A stretch of DNA of 31,044 bases from Lactifluus volemus (taxonomy: Eukaryota; Basidiomycota; Agaricomycetes; Russulales; Russulaceae). Below the pieces are notes generated by a model. The model was not told where the DNA came from. It made no database searches and saw nothing but the letters and a program-made list of their open reading frames with translations. How positions within the stretch are numbered: position 1 is the first letter of the stretch; the number at the start of each line of letters is the position of its first letter. The position numbers and the translations under genes are program-made. The DNA lies in NCBI GenBank assembly GCA_022376515.1, contig WTXI01000393.1:1-31044 (forward strand). Direction: 5' to 3'. Of this stretch, positions 1 to 12,563 are shown in pieces.

Positions 1-2786
1 CGTCGGCCCCGCCTGTGATCCACGAAGTCAACCACGATCATTTCCGCGACAAGCATGACGTAGGTGGTGAAGCGGTCACGAGCCACCTCGTAACCAGAGA
101 CATAGTAAATTCACGTACCGTATGTCTGAGACTATCATAGGAAATATGCTTGCGTCGACGACGCGCAAACCTTGCACGCATATACCTTAAGCCGGGCATC
201 CACCACGCCGCCATCTGAGAGTGGAGCATGCGTGCTGTGCTAGTCGGATGGTACAAAGTCTCCAGATGTTTGCATATGTATTCGCGGAGCTCCGCAGGAC
301 TCGCGGACGGAAGCCAGGTGCCCAAGCGTTTGTCCGTCATGGTGTGGTCGATGATGTCAGCAAGCGGCGCAGTGCGCATGACGCGGGAGATGATGGCCAA
401 TTCCACGCTCTAGGACAGCAAAATCGTGTTCTGTAGAGAGATAGCTGTACATCGTATATCAGTATGACTGCGTGCCAGAGCACCGAGGCGACTCACTCGG
501 GTTGATTAAAGGGTGCTCGAATGGGTCCGATGATTTGAGTAGCAGATTACCCTTGCTTGTCGGCCTGTGAGAAATGTTGAAATTTCGTCCATGACATACT
601 AGCCAAAGAAAGAAATTTATCCCACCTCAGCAGTGAGATATGAAGGCCGAGCATATCGGTGTTAGGCAAAGAACCATTTCCTGCCTCAACATATCCCATT
701 GGCGACACGAAGAGCTCCAAATCGGGTGCATTAGGACCGGATGTTGAATCCTCTTGGGGTGCAGGTGGAGCAGACGTATCGGGTGGGAACAGGACTGGAT
801 CAACCGAGCGGAAGAACGCTGCCGCCTCCGCAACCTACAAAGTCGTTGGTTTGGGAGAAACGGCACAGTAGGGACAACATACATTGGTGGTGCAGGGTCC
901 TTTACCAGTAAGGGCGTAGGTGAGTAGCGCATATATCCGCTTGATTCTTTGCCATGAAGTTTGAGGCCTCAGGAAATTCAACGACGTTCCGCTAGTCTCG
1001 GCCAATGCAACGTCAATGACGGCATGATCCATCAAGTGTTCACCAACTCCAGGTGAATGAGAGATAACTGGGATGTTATGCTCTGCCAGGTGAGCGGCAG
1101 GACCAATCCCAGAAAGCATCAGGATCTAGACTACATCAACACTTCGTGCTCATAATAAAAAGTGTTGGAGACTAACATGAGGAGAATGAATAGCACCAGC
1201 CCTAGAAAGAGGAGTGAGTGTACATGGAAGCATGTCTTATCGCGTTTAATGTACGCAAGTATGACTTCCTTCTTTGCGCGGACGCGGAAGCGGAGGCGAT
1301 CTCTCGACGAGAACTCGACACCGACCGCACGGGGATTTGGCCCTGTGGTATCAAAGATAATGCGTGTGACGCTTGCATTCACCACGATTGTCAAATTAAG
1401 GCGAGAGAGGACCGCGGGCGTAAGATACGCCGATTCAGTGGTAACACGGCGACCACGGGAGTCGATGTATGTCACTGCGGAGTGTTAATGTTCGGACCTT
1501 AGTCCCTGAAAAAAAATTTCTCACTGAGCTGTTGGGTAACCTTAATACGTTATCAGCAAGGAAAAGTGCAAGCAAACCTTCGCTACACCGAGTGTTCCAT
1601 GGGGTGTGTTCAGGTCTGCGCGAAGCGGTATCCCTGCACGGCCACACGCATCGATGAACCGCTGCGCAGCGAGAGAATGGTTGCCGTGGAACCCAACTGT
1701 GGCAGAGAAAGTGCGATGAGATAAATGCACGCCTTTGACATTCTGATGCTACCTTCGATGGGGCCATCGGCACCATGCTCGGCTGCTATAACCCCAGGGT
1801 GCGCCTTACTCGGGACGAACTTCTCAAATTTTCGGAAATACCTAAAATAATCACGAATTCAGCATCAATCTATTTCCACAAAAGGCTACTGGCGCACTTG
1901 TGGAAGTCCTTGTATGCCCAGGATTCTGCACCTTCCCCACCGAGGCGAGCCCATTCGTCGTAGTCTGACGGGTTACCGTAATGGGTGCTAGATTCAAACC
2001 ATCAACAGCAGGAACCCAACTCTATATTGCAGGCACTAACATCTGTGCGTTGATCGAGGAGCCTGAAAAGGAGTGGATAAAGATAGAGAATAAATATAGA
2101 CGAACAGACTCACAACCACCAAGCATTTTCGCTGAATTATTCGGACATGAGTAACGATCTCTAAGGCATAAATCTGTGCTCACCTCGTGGCCAAAAGTGT
2201 CTCCTTCCGCCTGTGTTCGGTTGCAGGGTGGTGAACAAATTGAGGGCCTTCGAAGTACTCAATATCAATGCAAACGCTGCAGGGACCCCCACGGCTGGAT
2301 CCTTCACGCCACTGGAATGCGGTGAGTGTAGGCGCAGTGGCATAGATAGAGGTACCAAATGCACCTTTCACCAACCTCTAACAGAAGAACGCGCAACGTA
2401 GGGTCTTCACTGAGGCGGGAGGCAAGAACGCAACCTGCAGTGCCTAAACATCATCAGCTGAGAGCACATCTCGGCAACTCAACTTGGCAAATACCTCCTC
2501 CCACGATGACCACATCGTACTCATCAAAGCCATCCCGACCTAGACTCTCGCCACCAACAGCCTTTCCCACCTTTCTCGGATCCTTCTGGATTGCATTTCT
2601 CCTTGAACGGCCACTAGCGGCTGTATGGAACGCGATCGCAAGCAGTGCGACTGTTGCGCTGAATCTCACACGACGGCCGAGGCTCGAGTCTCCACCCGTA
2701 TATTTGACAACGTGATAGGCGAGAGCAGACAGGGCTTCAGTCCCAGAGATCAGGGAAGGCGATACAATCGATGTCATGTATGTCAT
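1..2786 (-). pseudogene. GMC-family FAD-dependent oxidoreductase, 3'-damaged and cut by window edge
   Basis: This is a glucose-methanol-choline oxidoreductase (aryl-alcohol oxidase or alcohol dehydrogenase type), which oxidises alcohols using FAD. Translation starts at the ATG at 2784-2786. An N-terminal hydrophobic stretch (VRFSATVALLAIAF) suggests a membrane anchor. The dinucleotide-binding motif YDVVIVGGGTAGC forms across an intron at 2494-2444. Next come FWPRG, a GGCSSINAQ segment, YGNPSDYDEWARLGGEGAESW, DLNTPHGTLGVAK, a 23-nt micro-exon giving AGAIHSPH (about 1191-1213), ILMLSGIGPAAHL, and the C-terminal HPTSTARM and GLRVVDASIFP motifs. The first four fifths splice in frame. The C-terminal part needs three frame changes, near 405-412, 226-231 and 170-174, so I call it a pseudogene or a region with sequencing indels. 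The true end lies outside the window. The family call is firm; the substrate is unknown. Confidence 0.87.
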
Positions 2787-3862
2787 AGCTTGGGCGGAAT
2801 TGACAACACAGCAGGGCGGCGCAAAGTTATATCTGTGCTATCATCGGCGGGTAACCGTGACCGACACTCCACCTTAGTAAACTCTACGTGATTGGTTCCA
2901 CATCGCGACGGAACCGAGGCGTGCTGCTCGCGCTCTGCCTCCAAAAACACCAGGCTCTTGTTGTCTTGTACCCCTTTACTCCTTTTGATAATATGATTTG
3001 AAATTTCATCAACACGCTTTCTCGGAAGACATTGTGGATCACTATATTCTTTTCACATGGGCGTCTCGGCGACTTAAAGACTCCCTACAAAGTCCCACGA
3101 AGCGGCGCTAAACCGTCGCTCGGAGTTATGAGTACGTAAAGTTGTTGGTTTCCGATTGATGGTTTTTTACTCCCTCGTGGGTGAATCTGTCACCGGAGGT
3201 CTCAGTCTACACAAATGCGGATTGTTGCAATTGACGTAGGACGCCGCGAGGTGCTAGATGGATACTTGTACAGTACGCCTAACTTTATTCTTGGAGTTGA
3301 GGTATACTTGCTACCTTTGTATTTATCACAACACAGAGATGGGTAGTATTCTCCTATACGTTCCAAACTGCGCAGGGAGCAATTAGGAATTTACCCTGCA
3401 CGTTTCACAGGATCTTACTATGTATCATGGCGTCGCTGATGCTAACCGGGACATCGGCGACGTCTTATTGCTTGTTCATCTTGCGTAACAGCGACTCAGT
3501 GATCCGCGTAGTTGCCGAATGCAACTTAGCAAGTCTGAGGCTGTAAAATGCGATGGGTTCGAGTTTCGAACCGTTTCACTCATATCTTAAAAGCGCCAAG
3601 ACCAGATCTCTGAGACCACCGATATATTACGAATTTAGGGGTTGGTATAGGTGGGGCGTGGCTCCCCCAAGTTTTGGTGATGTTCATGACGTCAGAGCTG
3701 GGTGCAGTCTTCTGCTACTTAGGTTAAAACGGCACTGTACAGTATATCCTATTGAATTATACAGCTGCATATGGCTAGACAATACCGGGAAATTTGTTTA
3801 TACGGGGTATCAATTCGCTATTCGGATTCACTAGACACGATTTCGACAGAAGTCTGTGAAGG
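2787..3862. other. Intergenic, no gene seen
   Basis: This stretch separates the 5' end of the GMC gene from the 3' end of the glycosyltransferase-like gene. The longest open frame (3553-3834, plus) is not protein-like and has no plausible spliced partner. Apart from a short palindrome at 3556-3572, I see no tRNA, transposon end or repeat. Confidence 0.6.
3556..3572. repeat. Perfect 7-bp inverted repeat with 3-nt loop
   Basis: GGTTCGA, then GTT, then TCGAACC, reads as a perfect hairpin or palindrome in otherwise featureless DNA. It resembles a tRNA T-arm only superficially, and no tRNA cloverleaf can be built around it. It may be chance. Confidence 0.45.
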
Positions 3863-5934
3863 CTAGTCGGATTTGATCCCGGAAATCCACTCATTCACCC
3901 AGGTTACGACATCCCTCGCCATTTGCTGCCCTTGGGCACGCCTGTCCGGCACGTGTTTCCCCGTTCGACGTTGTGATTTTCGCTGAGCCCCTGCACGCCA
4001 CGCGTCCGAGACGGCGCTGGCCCACTCGCCTGCCTCGTACGCATCACGCGACATCTCCACACCGACGCCTTCGCGCTCTAGCAAGAGGCGAAGACCGTGC
4101 TCCTCGACAAAGAGCGGCCGTGACACTGAAATACGATGGTTGCATGGCCAGTAACGCAATAGAAGAGATGGACTCTACTTACCATAGACAAAAGGTGTGC
4201 ACGAGTCGACACATTCAGAGACCGTTCCGTACCCCTAGTACTGGCGTGTCAGTGGAATGCGTCGGTAGTGCAACAGAGGGGTCAGAGACGCACGAGCTTT
4301 CCCAACAAGACGTCACCAACGGCCATAAGGTCGGGCATATACACGTCCCTAGGAGCGATGTAAAATCCTTCTGGCAGATCGTTATCCTCTTCTCCCGGGC
4401 TTGCACCTATGTCGCGTCGCTTCGTCTGCCACTCCCGTGAATCGGCGACACCGCACACAACCGCGATCCATGACGCATCAGGGAGCATCAGGCAGTGTAT
4501 GTCTGCATTCTCGAGCTCAGAAGAGGCGCGTTCAAGTGAAAATGCATTGGACATAGGCGTTGGAGTCGGAGGGGTAGTCGTAAATGTCGGTAATGTCGGG
4601 CTCGGCATAGCTGCCGGTGCTGGAGCACCGGGGACAAAAATGTGCGAAGAGCTGAAAATTAGCTCTTGCCGCTCCTGGCCATTCTTCCTAGACAGCAAGT
4701 TGAGCTCTTTTGACAGGTCCCTGCAGAAGCTGTTTGATCGTAGCTGGTGTTCACACTCTGGCAGAGGAGCTGGTGAAGCAGGGCGGGATGGCGTGCCACT
4801 CCTAGAAGGCTTATGGAATACTTGGCCACCGAAAGAAACGATCAGAATCTTTGTAGCGATTGGGTCGTGAAGATCTACTGGAATGCCTAGGGAGGAGAGA
4901 AAGTGAGAGCGACCTTCGGGGGTATAAACATCATCGTTGGGAGGACGGACGAGCAACGGTGCAAGACGAGCGCCGCGTGGTTTGGGCTTCGCAACGGGTG
5001 GAGCACCTGAGTGACTAGGTGAGAATGGTATCGATGGGTATAGAGTATATTCATCGGGGTCTCTAATAAGATGGGTGATTACTTCAGGCTTAAAGGAGCG
5101 CGAGATTGGGTCAATCCACTGAGTCGCTGGTAGAGAAGGGGAGGTAGCAAACGAAGGGATTGGGATAGCACCCGGAAGTACAAGAAGCATGTCAGCATGA
5201 CGATAGCCCTCAAAAATTTGTTGAACCAAGGGAGAGAGGGTTTCTTCCGGTATTGGCATGTCAGGCTCAGGAAGGTGGTGCATCGAATCACTTGGACTAG
5301 GCAGGAGGTGCTGGGAGTGGGTCTGTTCGACGAAAGAAGCAGAGAGTAGGCTATAGATAGAGTCAAACGTAAAATTTGTGATCAATACTGAAGGTATGCC
5401 GACTTGGTGAGCTGCAAGACTTGCAGCTAGTTAGAGCCGCTGTAGAAATCGAGAAAGAGGCATGTCACGCACAACCCAAGGAAGGCAGCGTCACTCAAAA
5501 GGCAATCTGCTTTGATTTCTTGTAGCCACCGAGCCTCCTCTTCTATCTTTTGTTCCTTCTTGCTTAGAAAAGATTCGAGAACACGTATGCTCTTTTGTCT
5601 GTCCACATAGTACCTGGGAACAACATATATCCATAAGACGTACAGAAAGTATTGTGACATGCAACGAACGCTAATGGCTGCAGAATAACAGGGTCGATTT
5701 CTGCGTTGCGGTATGCAGCTCCCAGAGCTATGGCCTTGGCGAAGACGCGCTTTGGAGCAGAGGATACGATATGAACACTGTGCTGCTCTTCAAGGGAGAG
5801 TAAATGACCAGCGAAGGCCGAGACTCGAGTTGCGTGCCCGAAACCTGGTGGCGAGTTGGAACAACTATGCTCTACTGTCGGATTCTGTACACACCATGTC
5901 CAGAGCAATAGTACGCGAAGCATAGTGGAGGCAT
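3863..5934 (-). CDS. Glycosyltransferase-like protein related to the L-arabinokinase N-terminal domain
   Basis: Six exons join to exactly 1,794 nt (597 aa plus stop): 5934-5895, 5844-5670, 5613-5476, 5419-4294, 4234-4183 and 4125-3863. The N-terminus has the loop motif SGHGFGHATR, followed by GHLLSLEEQHSVHIVSSAP, then a helix-rich stretch (YYVDRQKSIRVLESFLSKKE), SDAAFLG and GIPSVLITNFTFDS. The C-terminal half has a donor-site-like stretch, GYGTVSECVDSCTPFVYV followed by SRPLFVEEHGLRLLLE. This is the GT-B-like pattern found at the front of plant L-arabinokinases. No GHMP kinase half is present. The middle (about 210-420) is Pro/Ser/Thr-rich and probably a disordered insert. The likely role is a sugar transferase or nucleotide-sugar-binding protein; the substrate is unknown. 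It is divergent from the paladin-like gene. The third intron (5475-5420) uses a less typical AAG acceptor, chosen because it restores frame. Confidence 0.85.
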
Positions 5935-6209
5935 TTTTTAGGAAAAGTTCTATCGAGAAGCTCTACAGTCGATTCTTGAATCTTAAAATTCGAGGCTCCA
6001 CAGAAATGTCAGAATGACGAACAAGTGCAGTTCCTTTGAGCCCTTTCTGATCTATGAAACGGTAGTGAAGCGAGAGCGAAGACAAACGGTAAAAGTTTTG
6101 ATATCGATCTTATCATTAATAATTGATTTTAATAAAACCGGCGCCTATCTGGAAAGCGCATACACCTCGTGCCATCGCTATCCAGCAAACAACTCTTCTC
6201 GTGAACGTA
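5935..6209. promoter_or_regulatory. Shared divergent promoter region
   Basis: Only 275 bp separate the start codon of the glycosyltransferase-like gene (minus) from that of the paladin-like gene (plus), so both 5' UTRs and promoters must lie here. The stretch around 6106-6136 is AT-rich. No convincing TATA box or named factor site is evident. Confidence 0.5.
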
Positions 6210-9200
6210 ATGGACAAGGTCGGAATTCTGCAAACTGGTGCCGAGGAAACCCCAATACACCCGAGGCTTTCCTCACATCTATTATCTCCAAACTCGCGCC
6301 CCGTCCGCACCTCGGCTTCACCGGGACCGACAATACGGAGACCGCAAAGCTCACCGCCGCATTCAAATACTGGGCTCGACGATATCTCCATCTTCCCTCC
6401 GGATCTAATGTTGCACCTTCACAAATCTTCACCCTCTATCGTCAAGACAAGGTCGGGAAGCGTTTTGTCTCGGGGATTTATTCTCAAGACAGACTATTAT
6501 CCTTCAGGTAAGCCATGAAAAATCCGAGGGTTCTACTTTCACTGGCACGCGTATAGGGCGAGCGCTCGACCTTGATCTGAATGTTCACGGTGCCCCGAAC
6601 TTCCGTGCTCCTAAAATCGGGAGCTTGAACGTATTTGGCGCAGCACAGCCGCGATCTCAAGGTCTAAGAGCCATCCTCTCCGTTCTTAGGGCGCGTCCGA
6701 CGGAGACCTCACCATCGCATATTATTTGGATTTCAACTCGGGAGGAGCCTATTGGTATACCTTAGCTCATTCCTCCATCACCATCACTGTTTTCCTTGAC
6801 GTGTTCTTGTAATCAGTGTATATTTCAGGGCGCCCATTCGTCCTTCGCGATTCGTCTGAACCAAGAAAGACTCTGCCTCTGTCAGATCGCCCCGAGAATC
6901 TCGAGGCGATCGAACTCCGACTCAAGAATGATATTCTCGCCGAAGGAGTTAGGTGCGGTCATTGATTGTGGCCCCCACTTTAATCCTCACGATATCTGGT
7001 TCTATGCTGTGTAGATTTGGTGGTCTCGTGCTAACGCATAATGAGATAGGCAAGTATGGTTGCCGGATGTTTATCATGTGACACGTGTCATGGACATTCT
7101 TAGCCTTGGAGGATGGTGACGGCGCCATTCTACCTACATGGACGGCCGTGGACTCCAGCAACGTCAGGACGTCCCGGGAACTTTGGGAACACATGAAAAG
7201 CGAAGGCTGGCGTGTAGAGGTGAGTGCCCTCTTACGAGTAGATCTTACACAAAAAAACAGTATGCTTTAGTATCATCGGTAGGTGTGTTGTGCTTTTGAG
7301 GACCGAAATCTTACTCGATCCAGCATACCAATTTCCCCCGACCGACCTATGGAGGTAAAACTTTGTGGCTTCGATTCTTGTTTGTCTTAAGAAGTACATT
7401 CAGGACAACTACGTCGACGCGTACTTGCAAGTCATCAAGAATGCAGATCCCCTTCGGACCTCGTTGGTATTCTCTTGTGGAATGGGTGCCGTACGGACGA
7501 CGTTCGCAATGACTGCCGCGTGTCTCGTGCGCCGCAGGCAGCTTATGCTACGCGGTCTCTCAGACCCGTATGCGACAAAGTTATTAAATTCACCGCTCCC
7601 TTCAAACTCAGCCAGTGGTGTCAATACGGTGAGTCCAGGCCATGTGCAGTTGTACCCTGCTAACTTCTGAGGACATGTGCAACACAGCCTGGCGGATACG
7701 CGGTATTTCTTACCATAATTCTAGTATGTCATGTTGATTCGCTTGTCAGACCCCCCGCAATACATACTTGGTGAGACGAAGATCCTTCAAGCTCTCGAGC
7801 AAGCGAATGCACAACAAGACCTCAATCGCTCGCTCTTGCGCCTAACAAACGTCCTTCAACAAATTCTGCCTAGTGGCCCGTCACGCCAAGTGATTGACCT
7901 ACTCCTTACCAATTCGTCCCTGCTGGATGATTTGCGCAGGGCACATATGGGCAACTATGGCATAATTCTAAGCTTATTGGGGTGCTTAGATGACGGACTG
8001 AAGGCAAAGAAGCTAGTGGATAGAGTGATAGATAGCTGTAGGTGCCGGCTCATGTATCGGCAGTGGAAACTAATTAACGTTCGGCAGGTGACCAGGTTGT
8101 GAATTTAAGAGAGGATATACTGGTACACAGAATCAAGTATTCACTCAGCAGTCTCGACGAGTCCAATAGGAACGTACTATTACAAAGGGCTGGCAAGGCC
8201 CTGGAGAAATAGTACGTCGTGAAGTGCCATTGTTACAGTATTGCTGGACTCAACTTTAACATGTAGCTTCTTTACCATCGCTTTCGCGAGCTTCGTGGAA
8301 GCACAACAGGACTTTTCCCAGACATTTTCTGCCTGGCTCAAGGTTTGTCTCTCTTTCCTTCAGGTGCTCCTTGGGTTTGCCTATCATCGTCGGGTTCTAG
8401 GCTAGAACAGAGATTTACAAGTAAGTCTACATGACCTATCTGTCTGAGTCTGTTTCACTCATCCTTGGGAAATCTTCCAGCCAAGTCTTGTTTCTGCGCA
8501 AGTCACATGGTACCCGCCTGAGCATCTTCTCGCCCGTCAATGACCTCTCCTCTCTCTCGAGGTCTGGGCCTCAACGTTCTCTAATACGTGGACAGACGAA
8601 CGACGTCGCTATATCTGGGGGTCAAGTATTGGGCGATGAATATTCTGACCATGTCGTCAAGGTATGTCCTCTCCCTGACGAATGTGTTATCAAGCCCTTA
8701 CATCCGATCATAGAATCGGAGCGGTATCATTTTGCGAGAGGGGTATGTGCCTTCTATCTACATATTTGGTCTTTGCTGTCATTCACGGAATCTACTAGCA
8801 CGTTACTCAAGTCGGATCAGTGGCATTCCGAATCACAGCCTATGTCGTTCGAGATGCGCGGGGCAATCAACTTCCGCAATATTCCTGGTACAAATATCTA
8901 TGCTCTTGGGCAGCCCACGGTTGAGGCGATCGGCGAGGTTGTCGATCGTGTCAAGTACTCCCATCCAGAGGCCAAGCACATTGTATGGGTTGCTCTCCGT
9001 GAGGAGCCAATTGTATACGTGAATGGTGCACCGTACTGCTTAAGAAGAGAGCGTTTCTCCCTGCGGAATATGAAAGGTCTTAGAAGGCTTCTTGGACCAC
9101 ACACAATTTTTGACGAGGTGTCTAGACTATGGTGGTATTTCCGCAGAACGGCTTGAAGTCGTGGAGGACCGTTTGAGAGACGACGTCGTTTCTGAACTCC

Positions 9201-12104
9201 ATTCGCTTGGTGGAAAGTACGCATGATTATTGCCCGCATTTCCCCCCTTTTTGGTAACGCCGAATCTTAGGTTGCTTTTGCACACGGAAACCCCAGACGG
9301 CTCCGTGATCCCAGTATGGGAAGAAGTCCGCCCGGGAGACGTGGCCGTCATGAAAGACGTGATGGCTGCTTGCAAAGACTCGTTCGATGACATCGATGTC
9401 TTCTATCGCCGCGTGCCCATCACTTCCGAGCGCCCTCCCGACTTTTCTGACTTTAGCGAGCTGATCTCAGTAATGCTTAGTCCAAACATTGCCCACACGC
9501 CAATCGTAGTCAATGACCAGTTGGGGCGCGGACGCAGTACATTGACTTCTGTGAGTCTGACTAGAACAAAGGCGCCTGTTCATTACTGATGTATTCTAGA
9601 TTATCCTTATTCTCCTTCAACAGTGGCTTGCAAGCCCAGGGGTCTCACCCCATGGCCCACGAGCCAGGAGTCGTCGGCCCTCGACTTTAGCATCAATGCT
9701 ATCACTCGATGGGCTATCTGGCGACCCTCCCATCCGGAGACAATCGTATCAGGTCATCAACAGTAAGTACCGTGGTGTGAAGTTTGTTGCACCATTAATT
9801 CTCCCCCAGATTTGTTACGTGTCATTCGTAAAGGCCCGGCAGTCAAGGCTGCGGTGGATGATGCTATTGATCAATGTTCCGAAGTCCTCAATCTGCGTGA
9901 CTCGATCGAGGAGGCCCGTATCCGTGCAGAGCAGGCTACAGATGAACGCACGAAGCGGACATTCGCGCAGAAAGGTCTGCTTCGTTTCTATTGGTACATG
10001 AATCATTTCCTCAATTTCTCGAAGGCCTTCAGAACCTGCGGCGTTACTTTGAACTCATCGTTTTCCAGGCATACTTGCAATCGACAGAGCCTGATACTTT
10101 AGAAACGTATCAAACGTTTGAGGCCTTCGTTAAGAGCCTGCCAGGTTGGAATCATCTGGCTGTCGAGTACTCACGCGCTCATGGGCATAATTAGTGATCA
10201 AGACCTTTGAGAAGGAACTGCTTGCAGAGGGTATCGATGGCTTGAAACCGCTTAAACATGTCGACCTAGCGGATGGAATTGCGCTACCGGACGAAGTAAC
10301 CAATGTTGTCATGAACCGCTCTGGGAGCATACTATCTGCCTCAACGATCCTAAAGAGCGACTTCTTCACGAATCTACAGAAGATGACACTGCTTGAGTAA
10401 GCTCTTCTTAACAGTTTCCGCGACCAGCTCAGACGGGTTTTGCCTAGGCGGATAGAGGGAGCACCAAATTTCCGTCGCGTACCCCTAGTGCTTCAGCTGG
10501 TGTCTGAGAGAAGAACACCTTCCCCTGGTAGTATTTATTTCTCGCCTAGTTCGGGAGAAAATGACAAAAATGTTTGCGGAAGGTGAGTCACCCATGTTAC
10601 CGGCGTCGACCTGTGTTTGACGATGACTTTGTTTCAAAGCGGGATGCCAACGGTCCAGGGGTATGAGGTTACACTTGCTAGATAAGAGTCGATGATTAAC
10701 TACGAGGCATAGTTTGCGGAGTGCTCTGTCACGCGTGAACGCGGGTCCAGATGGAAACAATCGCGTAGTATGGACTTCATTGAGGGAGGTTTGTAAACAA
10801 GCGGTAGCTGCCCGTGCACTCAAACTGATATGGCTTAGGAACCGGTCATCTATGTTGCTGGCCGCCCCAACGTTCTTCGTCTAGTAGATCGACCATTAGA
10901 AAATGTTGAGTAAGTAAAGGACTTCTTGTAACCTATTCGCCGCTGAAAACTTCGTAGAGCGACTGGGATAGCTACAAGCGATGTCGAGGCAATGGAGGAA
11001 AGCCTCAAGCGTGATGTCATCCGCGAAGTTCGTGCTGGTAACGGTCGTATACTACTCCATGACGAAGTGGAGGAGCGACCGAATGTATTCTCGATCGTAC
11101 CGCTATGGGAAACTGTTGCCGAAGAAGACATCATGACACCGGGTGACATCTTTAAACTCATGGCGAAGGAAGGCTATAAAGTTAGTATTTCTCAGGTCTG
11201 GTAAGATTGGGCTAGTTTCTGACATCTCATCACATAGATCGATTATGGCCGCGTTGCCATTGTGTGTTGAGAAGCCCATTTTTGATGCCCATGAGCCTGA
11301 CTTTGTGCAGACAGATGAGCAGGCTCCTTTGCCGGCCGCGCTATCGCAGCTTCTGGAAAGGGTAACATCGACCTATGAGACAACTGGAGATTTCATCTTC
11401 AATTGTCAGATGGGTCGTGGGCGGACGACCACCGGAATGGTCACTGCCTGCCTAATTGCGACGAGCATGAACTTGAAAAAGGACGACAACATATCAGGGA
11501 TCGAACCTGAGACTGCCGTCGAGGATTATGACGCGGTTGATGGACCCTCTGAGGAAGAGGCATATCTACAAGGTATGCTCCCCACCAGCTCAGACGGTAG
11601 AATTGAAGATGTAAAACATTCCTTTAGGAGAGTATAAGATCATTTTGCAGCTTGTCGGCGTTCTCTCGCACGGAAAGGCCGCAAAGCGTCTGACAGATAG
11701 CGCCATTGATCTCATGCAAGACGTTCAGAATCTGCGGAAAGCCGTTTATGAGTGCGGCATTTTTTCTGCATCTTGTATCTATCATGGCGCTGATTTGTTA
11801 TCTTGGTAACTCAGCAATAAACTCAAGATGGAAGCTTGTACGAAAGGAAGCGCCAAGCACACCAAGCTTTTCAACCTCGCGGTCAACTACCTGTATGTTA
11901 TCCTAGTAGTTCACCCCCCCTCGCGGGCCACAGCAGCTGTGCAACTGACCCGAATCTGTTAGATATCGATATGGCGTCCTCATCGTCTTTGCGAACTATC
12001 TCATCGAACGTAGGTTTGGCGAGGCGAGTCAGGATACGTTCCCAGAGTGGCTCTCGGAGCATCGCGAGATTGCCAAGCTGCTCGCTCGTCGGTCATTGGA
12101 CTAG
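6210..12104 (+). CDS. Paladin-like protein with three PTP-like phytase (inositol hexakisphosphate) modules
   Basis: I could join 31 exons. They sum to 4,245 nt, exactly 1,415 codons (1,414 aa), with every junction in phase, so the gene looks intact. Each of three similar modules begins VKTRSGS-, VKNRSG- or VMNRSG-like, contains a W-x-S/A-x-REEP signature, and ends in a phosphatase-loop-like motif. These are CGMGAVR (about residue 299), DQLGRGR (about 802) and CQMGRGR (about 1245). The family is the Paladin/PTPLA-phytase fold (PTPlike_phytase), linked in animals to phosphoinositide and receptor signalling; many members are thought to be weak or inactive phosphatases. In the middle loop the catalytic Cys is Asp. 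The stop is TAG at 12102-12104. The start at 6210 is the first in-frame ATG; an extra upstream exon is possible. Exon 6 (7271-7278) is only 8 nt, exon 7 (7324-7354) is 31 nt, and intron 4 (7050-7103) is GC-AG. The start of exon 9 (7725) is the least certain junction. Confidence 0.9.
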
Positions 12105-12563
12105 TTCGGTACCCGGCGGGATTATTAGAAAGTATTGTGGTGCCAAGTCTGTTGAACGAGAAGTACTCTCGTTCAGGGGGAAATGTAGAGTAGAAATAGA
12201 ATTGAGGGGGACTTGGTGGATCGTTACTCGCGCATGCATACTGTGTAGTCGCTTTCCGAATAGCCGCACGTCAAAATCTTCCGGTGCTCTCAAAAAGGTA
12301 ACGCATGATTTCTATTGGCTTTGAGATTTGGAAACCTCTGGGAAAGTGAAACGCTAAAGTATCGATGACCCACGGCTTGTTTTCACGGCGAGAGCCCAAC
12401 GCCCCGTGGAGTCGTTGGGTTTACAAGTATTAGAGAACGACATGCAAGAGTCATACACTTGAAATACCATATAAAATTTCGGATTTCCGCTGCGAATAGG
12501 GACGGGATCAAAAAAAAAAACAGACCCAGCCATATTTCCACGCCAACGAGAGAGGTTCGGATA
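12105..12563. other. Convergent intergenic region
   Basis: These 459 bp lie between the stop codons of two convergent genes, the paladin-like gene and the Pex11-like gene, and must hold both 3' UTRs. There is an A-rich run at 12510-12520. No gene is supported. Confidence 0.5.

Noticed and set aside
3553..3575. tRNA-like GGTTCGA motif
   Set aside because: It is part of a simple palindrome, and no acceptor, D or anticodon arm can be drawn around it.
3973..4440. 155-codon plus-strand open frame
   Set aside because: It is antisense to the well-supported glycosyltransferase-like exons and has no family pattern.
6014..6511. 165-codon plus-strand frame at the start of the paladin-like gene
   Set aside because: The overlapping frame leads directly into VKTRSGSVLSRGFIL, the family signature, and splices onward. 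This one does not.
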